From assembly GCA_963931925.1 (NCBI GenBank), contig OZ007569.1:62140042-62204041 (forward strand): a stretch of 64,000 bases of DNA, in the 5' to 3' direction. How positions within the stretch are numbered: position 1 is the first letter of the stretch; every line of letters begins with the position of its first letter. The position numbers and the translations under genes were made by a program. This document shows positions 24,481-36,609 of this stretch, in pieces. The stretch comes from Onchidella celtica (lineage: Eukaryota; Mollusca; Gastropoda; Systellommatophora; Onchidiidae). The notes beneath the pieces were generated by a model. The model saw nothing but the letters and a program-made list of their open reading frames with translations, made no database searches and was not told where the DNA came from.

Positions 24481-27400
24481 TTGCTTCAAGCTTTGCTGCG
24501 ACTCCACAGATTTTCTTTGGTTTTTAAATGTTTCGTCAACTTCCTGCTGGCAAGAGAACGCTGACTGTTACATTTCCCCGCTAGAGAAGTTGTGTGTTCA
24601 TTATCACGGTGATACTTTTCACTCAGCAATAATAGTACTATAGTCTATCCTCGAACAGATCATTAGAAGGCAGAACAATGTTAGGAAGACGGGAATCTAG
24701 CAGTATAAAACCAGAATGAAACACATAAACTAACATCCTACAAACTGTGTGTCTCAGTTCATTTCTCATACAAACTTTGAATAAATTTCCATATTCAAGA
24801 CCTCCAGTTCATAACAATATGACATCCATCATTTCACTTTCACTATGCTGGAAATTATATTCCCCGAATTTTGCACTCAATTTTATACCCAAAAACACAG
24901 ACAATTCAAAACTGGCATCAATGAACGACAGGTGGGAGATTTCAAAATTGTTGGGTGAATAACCTGAACACAAAATGTTAACGGTAATAGAAAAGGAGAA
25001 AAACAACAACAACAGCAAAGATCAGTATTTGCCACAAAAAAGAAAAAAAAGCCGGTCCCGACTAGGAATAAATATACATAAAGAAAACAAACTCAAAACC
25101 TGCATAAATCTGACTTTTGTATCAAGTCCGCACAAACTCGTCCATTTTCTTTATGATTACACATGAGAGTTTAAATAAATCTCTTCTATCACACTCTTCA
25201 TCAGATATCTTCATATCATGGTTGCTACACACGGAGCGAGTACCTGTATTACAAGTACATTGTGTACTGAACAGATCTGGCAGCTCAGTTACGTTCAGCA
25301 TTTCTGGACCCATTGTTAGTTTGAACTGGAGATTGTTGTCAGGGGTTATGAAATACTCCGAGAGTCTCATTTTTTAACTCACTTGCTTGTTTAGGGATTA
25401 TCGCGTCTTTAGTTATAGTACCGCGTTCGGCAAGCCATTAATCCCTGGATCTTGGTCTGTATTATTGTAGTCTAAGTCCGGATGTGTTCCAGGCGTTCTT
25501 CACTAATCTCGACCAGTTTCACTTGATCTGGTACATTTCCGGGCAAAGTTTTCACTAGGTTGTAATTCCATCCAGACTGAAACGTGAGACGTTTGTCATA
25601 TTTAAAGTAGGAATGTCTTTGCGATGTAATTAAGTTTCATCATTTATACAGGGAAGCTGGTGAAAACTTAATCATGAAAAGGCTGTTGAGAATGTGCGAC
25701 GATGGAGTGCGACTGTTTATAGAGAAAATGATAGAAATAGTAGTTTAAAATACCTTGCTTTCCCGTCGTGAACAGTGCCAGGAGAAAAAATTTCTGGAAA
25801 CTTCGAACCAAAAGTCCTGATCATAAAACTCCATGAATTGCTGATTACAAACATATGAAGTCATCTGAAATGCTGAACATAACAACCAAAACCATTGTTG
25901 CATATTGCAACACTAAGGGGAGATCACTGGCTTCTCCTGTTGTCTGTGACATTGTTCTCCTCACTCACAACTATACTAACACAGTTGGCATCAGGGGCCA
26001 TAATTATCAGACACTGTAGTGTTTTGTTCAAGAGTGTTTTTGTTTTCTTTTCCTTTTCATAATAATTAATGTTTGCCTTGGAACAGCAGGACATTAATTT
26101 GTGGTCAACAATTTATGAAAAGCAGAGTATTGGAAATAGTTAATGGGGTTGGTGACGAACATAAAATAGTCGAAAAACTTGACGACTGTTACTTCTTGGA
26201 GTGTAAGGGACTCGAAAAGATAGTCATGGCAATTTTTCAACAACAACCACAAAAACGAATGCTTAATAGTGAGAAAGTTCATGAAAATTCAACCAAACCC
26301 TGGGCATGGGGCGAAGACGAGAGTATCCGAGAAAGCTGCTCCACAAAGAACACAGATCTTGTAAGGACAAATGAGGAGTATTGGGCGGGCTCCCAATTAA
26401 GAAACCTGACCATACGTTTTGTTATTATTTTATGTATTAACAGCCGCAGATATCCGTGAGGTAAAGGAAACTACACTTTTGCATTTTGTTTACATGTAAA
26501 TCATACTGAAATCTGGTGAACCATTAAATTTGGCCTAGATAAGCATTTTTCATTTTTCTTTTCTTAGTGATGACCTACATTACGTTATCTTCGTTTCATA
26601 TACTAGAAGTGCATTTTTTCAAAGTGCAGTAGTAAAGTGGGATTTGCATTACAATAAATAGTATAAGTTTACATGAACTGAAAGCTATCTGATGGATAAA
26701 AAGATACTAAAATACTAATCCAAATTTGACTATAAAGTGTACTAAGAAAAGTCAATCGCTGTTTTTTTGTTGATTGACTAAAGTTTAAAATAACAAAATA
26801 ACAAATGTGACATTCGTTGTGATTAATGACATAGAATACGAGAAAAACCACTGGGTGAGTCATATCAAAGATTTAACATTAATGCGATTCTAAGTCAGTG
26901 GTGGGATATCAGTGCTTTGAGGTTCTGATGTCGTTTTTATGCCACACCTCTCCTCAACAATAGTACACACAATTCTTTAAGTGCCGAGAACCCAAGAGAC
27001 TGAAGTATTTTTGCGTAAGTCACAACGAAAAGTAAACATTGCCGTAAGTTTACTGTGTTCCCTATTATCAGCGACTAGAATGTGCATTTCATAGAGATAA
27101 CACAGATGCTGACGAAAACTATCAGAAATGAGTATTTCATGATAACATATGTTACAGATAAATACCACGGTTGTTTGCCTGCCCCGGTACAGAAATATCT
27201 ACGGTTTATATTTGTTTCTTCGTTTGATTTTATATTGAACTGGTAGCTCCAGATAAAAAATATAATACAAATTTACAATCTTCTTAAAGCTCTCCATCTG
27301 TTTGCCTGCGGCAGTTTTTTAGCAATCTATATCGGTAATTTCATTTCCCTTGGTGTTTACCTCATTATATTGAAGTTAATGGGTTCATTTTGGAGACATC

Positions 27401-29455
27401 CAGATTCTCTCATCTTTTCATCTCCTCAGAAAGGCAACCTCAGCAAGACGACAATAGCAACAAAATCATCTAAATACATCTACAGATGACTCACCAAGGC
27501 CATCTTAGTATGTTTTCATTTCATACGAAGGTTAGACAGACAGAATGTCTGCGTTTATCAAAGCTCAAACAGAAATTGAACTAGCAATGAAGTGTTTGAT
27601 CTTTCCAGGTTGAAGAGCACAAGTTGGATGTTTTGGATGAATTACAGTTTGTCCTACTCTCCCTTTTCAACTATTTACCTTCTCCTGTTACGTTCTCTCC
27701 CGCCTCGGGTAACCATCGTGTAACTAGCTAAGGTCTGGATTAACGCTGAAGTAACCCCCTTTTCAGAAAGCTTTTATTTTGTCAAAATTAGGCCAAGATA
27801 AAAACTAAGACAATTGGCTGTTACGTGACAGTGAATGACAGCTGTGATAAGTGTTTGGCTTCCGTTCTAGAGAACCGAGACATCGAGGACGAAGTCGTGG
27901 CAATGTTTCTTAATAAAATGAGTAATTAAAAGTATGTAGCTGCGCTGTTTGGCATAATTATTTCCTTAAATTAAAAATCTACACTGACAAGCTCTTGTTC
28001 ATATTAAATTCCTTTTGTCCTCTTTATGTCTAGTAACCCACATACTCAGTTATGTATGGTTATGTCAACAACAGCCAGCTTTTAAAAACTAATGAATATA
28101 GTACGGTACTGTAATACTACTATCACTAACAGTAATAGTAATAACAGCCCGTGGAGATTGTTACCTTTTCTTTATATTTCTGAATTTCAGAAGCTGGTTT
28201 CATGCTACTCAAGGATGATATAGGTGATGGAAATAGATCATATACAATCCACATGACCAACAGCAACCACAAGGCACTATAGAAATAAAGCAAATGAAGG
28301 AAATGAAGTGTCATAAAAAAAAGTAGAGAGAATTGCAGTCAATTACAGGGTAAGGCAGTCTAAGTGGCAATGGAAAAAAAAAAAAAAGAATCTGTGGAAA
28401 ACAATAGGCTGAAAACTTCACGTTTTGAGAAAAAAAAAAATTACTGTCGTAAATGGTTTGATATTTGAATTACCAAGAAAACGTCCTTGTATTTTCAGTA
28501 TTTGCTTAAGAGTCATATTTCACATTTCTACAAATTTACGTCATGATAAATAAAACAATGGGAAGAGAGTAAGAGATACCCTTGGCCAGCAAGTTCATGC
28601 TCAGCAGACAGTGCAGTGAGAATAATTCTTTTAGCTGAAGTAAGGCTTCATGTACGACGTGGTGGATTGAGCAACATAGTGCAGTTTTCCCACCACTCAT
28701 GTTTTCACTGTTAGTGCACTGATGCATTGTGTGGGAAGCCCATTAACACCAGAGTGTTGTGTTAAACACAATGCCTAACCACAGGACCGTAGTTAGAGGG
28801 GAAGGAGGGGGGAACCGAATGCCTCGTACGTTTGAGGTCCCGAGTGTCAAGTCTTCTCACTATCTAATCTTCCGGATCACATTCAATCGTTTACTTTTCA
28901 GGTCTCAAGTCAGCTAAAACTGGGGTGGGGCTCCTAATGAAACGGACACGAGGCAAGAAATTAGGGTCTGAGATTTATGACCCTAAAAACATTCTGTTGA
29001 ACACTGCTTGGCTGCAGAACAATGTACAGGTGTTATTGCTGTTTTTTTATTAAGGAATATTTTAATGTGTAATGTAATTTTTGCCCCCTCTCCTTATAAA
29101 TAATTAGGTTTGGGCTAGAAATAGCAATCGCAGTAACTAAATATAATTTGAGAGTGAAAAAAAAAACAAAATCTTCTTGAATAAAACAGGTGCGCTTCAA
29201 GCAAGTACATGATCACATGTTATACAAGAGTGAAAAGTTTGTGAGGTTAGCCCTTTTGTCAGTCATTCGGATTTCGTCAGGTGTATTTTTTGATATGCTA
29301 ATACTACAGTGCAGCCATGATATTTACCAAGATAGATGAAATGTTGTAACAAGGAAGTAAAATCGCTAAGGCCCGTTTTATAGAGAGGGAACATTATGCA
29401 GTACGTCTGTCTGCACGCTTCGTTTTTCGTCCTGGGGGCTTTCTTTATTCTTTCA
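24481..29455. other. Intergenic region, no gene recognised
   Basis: About 5 kb without a recognisable exon or repeat array. The longest frame (26073-26459, 128 codons, first ATG at 26115) has mixed composition but no recognised motif, and frames of this length are expected by chance. Confidence 0.5.
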
Positions 29456-29458
29456 CAG

Positions 29459-29590
29459 ACGGACAGACAGACAGACTGACGCAGACAGACAGACAGATAT
29501 ATTGACTGACAGATGGATGGATGGATGGATGGATGGATGGATGGATGGATGGATGGATGGATGGATGGATGGATGGATGGATAGATGGAC
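29459..29590. repeat. Compound GACA then GGAT microsatellite
   Basis: Imperfect GACAGACA units (29459-29512) pass into about 18 GGAT units (29513-29588). The Pro-Ser-Ile-His frame on the minus strand is a repeat artefact. Confidence 0.93.
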
Positions 29591-29995
29591 GAACAGAATG
29601 AATATGTTATCAGTCGCTTTGGTAGTGAGCGCTTAATCATAAGCGAAATGTCCATATATAAATGGTTGTGGTTTGTCTGACTGCTTTTACTATCTCTCAT
29701 ATGATTTAACAAAGGGTACATGATAGTGAGTATTACACTGAAGACTTGCACTCTGAAGACATACCCAGAAAGTATCATTTGTTTTCTGTCGGATTTAAAG
29801 ACAAAGAACCTTCATAATGAAGGAATGATTACAATTCTTCTCTTAAATCGCATTGCAAATTGACTTGGCTCTTCAGTCCAGAGCGTAAACTGCAAATGTT
29901 TCGATCTTGCATTTTCAAAAGGAGCGACGAGGTGACAGTTTAATCCATCATAAATTGAGAGTAGTTATAGAAATTAACCTATTTCCAATGTCACA

Positions 29996-30222
29996 CTGAG
30001 ATTTTCAAGAAATAGTATCAAAACCATAGAAAATATATGGGGTCGCACCAAGGCTTGAAGTAAAAACAATATATGGCAAAAAGAAAAATTGTATGGCGCA
30101 TAAGAAATAGTATAGAAAATTCCGTTTTATTGTATAGTTTCTGTATTATTTCTCATATGGGGCTTCGCTACATACAGCTATTTCTTTTTGCCATGTATTT
30201 TATGTTCTCTGAGATTTTCAAG
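29996..30222. mobile_element. Palindromic hairpin element, family D copy 2, with flanking 14-bp direct repeats
   Basis: The palindrome spans 30072-30196, from TATGGCAAAAAGAAA to TTTCTTTTTGCCATGTA. Its right half (TATTGTATAGTTTCTGTATT ... GCTTCGCTACATAC) matches copy 1. Its left arm is shortened. The segment is bracketed by a perfect 14-bp direct repeat CTGAGATTTTCAAG at 29996-30009 and 30209-30222. The interval between repeats is 199 bp, larger than the palindrome, because unrelated sequence lies on its left side. Confidence 0.7.
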
Positions 30223-30649
30223 GTTTCCTCCGTCACTGGTCTCCAGAAAAAATAAAACGCAGACCGAATTTTGACGGTCATCCAGAAAAACCTACTTTTT
30301 CTGCATGACCTGAAGGTGACCCAGTCGACACCTCTTCAGACAAGGTTGGCAGTAGCCACTGAACTAGACATAAGTAAGGGGACCAATACGCCGTGGCCAG
30401 TGGTAATCCCTAAACACACAGAGCCCGGAGGATACGACCGCTGTGCATTCAATAAAGCGTCCAGCCAGGTCTCCTCCTCTCACATTTGTTTTGTTAGTGC
30501 AGGGAGATTGGTTGTATTCTGTTGTACTAACAAGGCAGTTGAAAAGAATAATAAAGGATGGAATTCTTTGCTTGTACAGAAAGGACATGGTAAAAAATAA
30601 TAATGACGGGACAGAGCGATCTGCTTATCAACTGAAGATTGACAGTTAA

Positions 30650-30665
30650 GAGAAAGAGAGAGAGA

Positions 30666-30723
<58 letters not shown>

Positions 30724-30784
30724 TTGAGAATGAGAGACAGACAGACAGATAGACAGACAGACAGAAAGACAGGCAGAGAGATAG
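30650..30784. repeat. Compound GA / GT / GACA microsatellite
   Basis: AGAG units, then TG units (30667-30681), then a long GA run (to about 30720), then GACA units. The Ser-Leu-rich minus-strand frames here are artefacts. Confidence 0.93.
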
Positions 30785-30790
30785 AAACTG

Positions 30791-33700
30791 CAGAACGATA
30801 TCATGGTGGAATAATGGAGTGATTGTAATAATGTGACCAGTGTATTGAAGTGAGAGAAACAAAAATCCCGCACCTTTGCGGTAAACAACGACAAAATGGG
30901 CCCATTTTACTCAATGTACAGCAAAGCTGAAACTTTCTCTTTTGTCACAAAACGACAGAATCGTAACAAAGTCCCATAACCCAACAAGTCATACTCACAT
31001 TCTAAATTATTTAAAATGTCTGCGTGAAGAGTACAACAAGAGAAGAAGAAAAGAACAAGGAAGGAAGATACCTCCTTTAATGAACATTGTTCAGAAAGTA
31101 TACAATTTTATGAACACAAATACTTGAGGGGTGACAACAAGAAAAGAGGGCTTAAACAAACAAAAGTTAGTCACAAAAACAGAGAATGGGCAAGACGCTG
31201 ATTAAAGAAGAACATTGAAAGAAAGTGCGTTCAACACGTTTGTTTTAATACACCTCAGAAATATTTGATTGCAGTTGAGCAATTTTGCTGCTGGCCAGGA
31301 TATCCATTTATGCCTGACTGGACGAAGTACCCGAAGCTGTCCTTCACGAGAAGAGTTGGGTTAGCAGAAGAGTGTCCACATCTCCGGGATGGACCACACA
31401 AAACTGAATGAAGAAAAAATCGTGTCTTGCTTTAACAAACACAAAAACCTTCGGTAAGGATACAAGACAAGGGTCGAACCATTTAAGCTCAATAAAGGAG
31501 AGGTGCGATGCGGAAAAGTACAAAACCAAAACAAATGCTATACTGCTCTATCATTCATTAATTTTCTTAGGGAATGCGTGGGTCTTGCAGGGAGACAAGG
31601 AAAAGCAGGGTATGATTGTTCTTTCATGCAGAAAACTAGAGGTCTAGAAGACCTGCTTTTCAATGGCCGGCAAGGGACCGATCCCGCTTTAGAAGGCGTC
31701 TCTTCGGGCGGAATGAAAGACCATCTTGGGACAGTTCCTAATAAAAAAGGCTGACGGAGATTTGATGAAAGGCTGTGGCAGGCAAGATGTCATTTGGGTT
31801 ATGCCAGATTAAGGCTTTTATATGACGTAATGACCATTTCCTTCACTCTGGCGTCAGTTGTGGTCAGCGAATCATTGCCTTAAGCCATGCTTGAGTGTAA
31901 GCAGGTCCAGACGCTCTGGCGCTTCATTGCTTTTCTTGATTTTATAGGCCTGGGATCGGGGACACAGTTCTCTTCATCAAATTGTTATGAAATGTTTTCT
32001 TTTTCCTTCCAGTTCCATTCCCATCCTGGGGGCGAATAGGTGACAGGCTCCTCAGAATGTGAACACAAGACACTGTCTATTTTTTTGTGTTGTCATTGCT
32101 CGAGTTTCAGTGCTGAGCCCAATCCAGTTTCAGTAGTCCGTCAATGCCCATGTAGAATGTAAACAACCATTATACCGCGTTCAATACTGAAGGATAAGAA
32201 CGGCCTTAAAGCATTCAAATGATGAATTCCGGGTATAATTTTCCTTCTGCATGGATGAACTGAAAAAATCCTGAATGATATATATGTGATATGCTGAAAA
32301 CCTACCTCTGAAAACGGAACTAGAGTAATTGTAGAACTTTTTTCTTTTTTTTTTAAATTCGACAGCCTAGGTCTCAACGAGAAATATACTGGAAATAAGA
32401 AAGTTGCCCAGTCATGGAAAATAAACTATGGAGTGGTTTTATGTTTTAACTTCCATATTATATCAAGAGACAAAGAACAAATTGGCACTGCTAATTACCT
32501 TGAAAATCTGTACTTATTCTGCTCATCAAAAACGCATCATCAAAGTATTCAAGTCACTGCTCCTATAATGGGCTTCCAAGCCATGATTTTGTTGGGGAGG
32601 AAGAAAAGATAGACACAGAAATTGTCATAATATACAGCCCTTTGCAAACTGTGTCAAGGAAATTAAAATTCCCAAATATCAGGTTTACAAGCGTAGCTAT
32701 GGTATATTAACACTAAATTATCTGATTACTTCATTGACCTCCCCGTCTGTGTCATTACAGTTCAAGCCGAGATCAACTGAATTTGTAATGAGACGGGATG
32801 AGACACAAATCTTCACGGGTGTTGTTTACAAATTTCTACCCGGGGGACACAGAGATAACTTGATGAGTGTCGAGGGCATCAGATAATGACACGGTTGTTT
32901 AAAAAGTTGTTTAGTTCATAGATCTCACATATTTCTTCCTTGTGAAATATGGTAATGTGGCCGTGGGGACCGAGTATCACCCACCACATTGACCTGGATA
33001 CATCACTAAAACGTTTCTCTGTAATGTGAACAAACTTTTCGACTTCTTCAAATTTCATAATTATCTGACATCCTAAATAAAGAACCCATTCAGGTGCTTG
33101 CACTCACACTTTGTTTGGACTACCGGTGCGGCAGTCACTGACCAAAATCTTTTCCTTGTAAGTGTGTTTATGTGTTTTGTGTTTTGGCTGACCAATGATT
33201 GTCTGAACGGGCATTTCCCTGAAGTACAGTTCATCAGAAGGAATATTTTACAAAATGGTCGTTTAGTCTGTAATATTTTGATCAACAGCAGGTCTCCCTA
33301 ATTACCGTGAAATATACAGGATCTGTCTTCCTAGTTTAAAAAAAAAAGGAAAACAAAAATGTACACGTACCTAACTAACAAATCTTTAGCATTCATTTTC
33401 AGGTCAAACTGGAATAACATTAACTTCAGGAAGAACAATATACCAACAAAGCATTAGAACATTGTTTAAGTACCGCCTAAGGGAACAAACTCCGGTGTGT
33501 ATACGAATTTGGCTCATACTACAAACTACACTTCACAGCCATACGGGTGAGCTCTCTCCCTGGAATGCATTGTACGAGCTAACAACAATGAAAGGCTTCA
33601 TTTCCTACTCATTCATTAAATGTTTGTAGCTCAAATGTTCATTCAGCGAAGTCGAGGCTCGGTCAATCGTCCATCGAAACGAACCTGGGACAACTTTTGT

Positions 33701-36463
33701 CTTCAATACTACATACTACTTAATATTGCATGCTGCGCTATACGGCGTCTGAAGTATTACATTTTATTGCCATAGACGAATGTATCAGTAATCCATTATT
33801 ATTACATCAAATTCCACAACTCTATGTGATATTCCAAATTTGAGCGCTGTCCAGGCGCAGTGCACACAGACATAGATCTACTTTCTGGACATCCAGGATG
33901 GCTTATTGAAGAAATGATCTCAGGTAAAGATTTAGGATAAATCTCAGATAAGGATAGGACAGTTGTCATTTTAAAGTTGGTGTGTCATATTTTATTATTG
34001 TTGTATGTCTCGTCGACCTTTATTTTTAAATTTAGTGTCATCCAGCAAAATAAGTTTGAAACTTGACATTTTCTGATTTTTTTTTTTTAATTTTAGCCCC
34101 CGGGGGCATGAATTTAGTTGTTACAATCTTGTACATTAGTGTAAATTACAGTGTTTCAGGTTGATGTACTTGAATGCATTGTCAATAATTACTTTGTGCT
34201 AAATTCTTACAATGCAGTGGTTTAGTGTTAGCGAATGCATTGCATTAGATGAGACATTACAGTGTTTCAAGTATGGCATTCAGTCTTCAACTACCATGTT
34301 TTGTAACCTTTCACTCAATAAATCCGAGCGTAGCATCAAATCATGCAGTGTTTACAGCAATAAATGACATTTGTTACTACAGACAGCCCGTGCAAATTAT
34401 CTCCTTCCCTTTTCCACCTTTTCCAGAAGGTTCAAAAAGTCTCCCAATCGTGCAGCATGCTTGTAATTCTGGCGCGGATTGAGCTCTGAGTTAAGTCTCC
34501 ACTCAATATTGTATATTATGCTGATCCGCAACTTCTATAGAATTTCCGTAAAAAACTTGAAAACATTCTTACGCTCAGTTGCCCAACATCGGAACTGTTT
34601 TCTTCACTGTACTTTCCAGCCCTTGAGGGATCTCTAGATCTAGGCCAACTTAGATTGCGCCTCCTGTGAAGTGTCCTTTCCGTACCTGTGTGTTCAATGT
34701 CTTTTCTTTTCTCATTTCGTTATTTTTACTATTCGCTTCATTAAGCGGTTCAATCTGAAGGAGTCCTCCCAGCTTTGAAGGACGCCGAAAAGTAGCTGAT
34801 TGGACGGTCAAGATAAATTACTCGGATCAGCAAACATGAACTGGGGGGTGTCTTGACTTCGCACGTGGTCATTACCAGATGGAATAGCCTGTCAGGTCAA
34901 ATAATGTCCGCCACCAGTCGGTGTTTACAATGTGTCCATTCATTCAGTAACACTCTGTAGAACCCAAGTGTTAATATGTTTTCTTTATGGAATGCAAAAG
35001 AGACCCTGCAATGCTGATAGGCAAGCCGCCCTTTTACTTCAGATCTGCGACAGCGTTACAACTGATTAGTCTCTGGTTGCGATCTTTCATAAGCGCAGCC
35101 TTACTTGACCGCAACGCTGTATTGCATGTATGTGTTACAGGTTGGATAAGTTAGGCGTGAAGGCCACCACAGGTGTGATCAAGGAGAGTAACAGGTAACA
35201 GGTCAGAGTAGTGGGAACCGTCAGGCCAATGTTTCAGCCCTGCTTGAAAATCAGTGCTTTAATCATTGTGCAAACATCGGCATTGTCACAGTTGTACTTT
35301 TGAAACACATCAAATTCGAACTGGGCAACATTACTAAAACAACAACAACAAAAAAGACACACGGTATACAGAAAGAAAATTGGGTGCGAAAATTCCAATG
35401 CAAATTCGTTCTCAGTTTCTCTTTCTGTTTTATGTAAGACTTTTGTTTTTTCTTTGTTTGTTCTGGAGATATTTAACTTGATTTCTCTAGTAACTGTTTC
35501 ATAAACAGACAACACATTCTAATGCATTACAAACTTGTTGCATACAAGGATGATAAATTAACACTGAAATTAAAAGTTAATAAGTGTAACAAGTAATCGC
35601 ATGGTCCCTTCAAAATGTTGTATTGTTCTCAAACCAATCCTGACACGAGTGTCGAAGCAGAAAAAAAGGGGTGGGGGGGGGGGCGTGGGATGTCAAAACA
35701 TGATTAAGATGCAATTCTAATTTCTTGATGTCAAACTATCTCATGTCTGTGTGCAACGGCCATTCATCACAAAGGCGGCAGCGATGCCATGTTGTGTGTA
35801 GATATTGAAAACCATCGAAAGTGTATGCTCGGTCTTGTATGAATATCATTCCGGGGGGGGGGGGGGGTAATTCAAAAAGCAATGTGAATCCTAGGGTCAA
35901 TCAGTTAACCTGGCCATGAAGATTGGTCACGGAGACTGATTTGGGGCGTGGCCCTGGTGGAAATGAGAGGTGTCAGTTATAGAGATGTCCACTCCGACAG
36001 GAGATGGTGAGAGATGGACATGGGAATAGATGGACACTTAACAAGGTACTCATTATTCTATATTAAGCTGATGCGAGTAATGTCATCTCAAAGGTATCTG
36101 AATGAGGACATTGGACACATATTATCATGAATGAAGGAGAAAGGAAGAGGGAGAAGGAAAACACTCACAAACATTCACACAGCTAGATAGAGGCAGAACA
36201 GAGATACAGAGAGAGAGAGAGAGAGAATAACACTGGAAATACAGACCATTCCCACGCCAATCTCACCACTGAGCTAGACAACGAACAGCCCATTGACAGA
36301 ACTAATACTATAGATCATATCTTCAAGGCACAACTGAAAGCATACTATTTTATGCGGGTGTCTGTGATTCGAGAAATGTAAAAGCAATAGCGACGGGAAA
36401 ACAAGCTCTTTATCATAATCATAAGAGGCACGGTCAGTGTTTATCTTTTAATGGAGACCATGA
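30791..36463. other. Intergenic region, no gene recognised
   Basis: Unique-looking AT-rich sequence. Visible structure is limited to two G runs (35673-35683 and 35853-35867), a small GA tract near 36208 and repeated ATTACAGTGTTTCA blocks near 34150 and 34255. All open frames are short and without recognised motifs. Confidence 0.5.
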
Positions 36464-36609
36464 ATGAATGAAAAACAGGAGTGTTCTGAACTAGCCATCT
36501 GCAGTGCGTTGTTTCTGATGAACCACGAAGACTGAAATGAATGAAAAACAGGAGTGTTCTGAACTAGCCATCTGCAGTGCGTTGTTTCTGATGAACCACG
36601 AAGACTGAA
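36464..36609. repeat. Perfect 73-bp tandem duplication
   Basis: The unit GAATGAAAAACAGG...CACGAAGACTGA starts at 36466 and again at 36539. No difference was seen between the copies, so the duplication is recent, or could be an assembly artefact. Confidence 0.92.

Noticed and set aside
26073..26459. 128-codon open frame of ordinary composition
   Set aside because: No recognised motif; frames of this length are expected by chance in 64 kb over six frames, and no splice context or homologue could be shown.
28060..28090. Resemblance to the animal miR-2 family (CAGCCAGCTTTT)
   Set aside because: The rest of the mature sequence does not match and no hairpin was found.
29263..29778. 171-codon minus-strand frame with His-Pro-Ser-Ile repeats
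   Set aside because: Driven by the GGAT and GACA microsatellite; the flanks show no domain.
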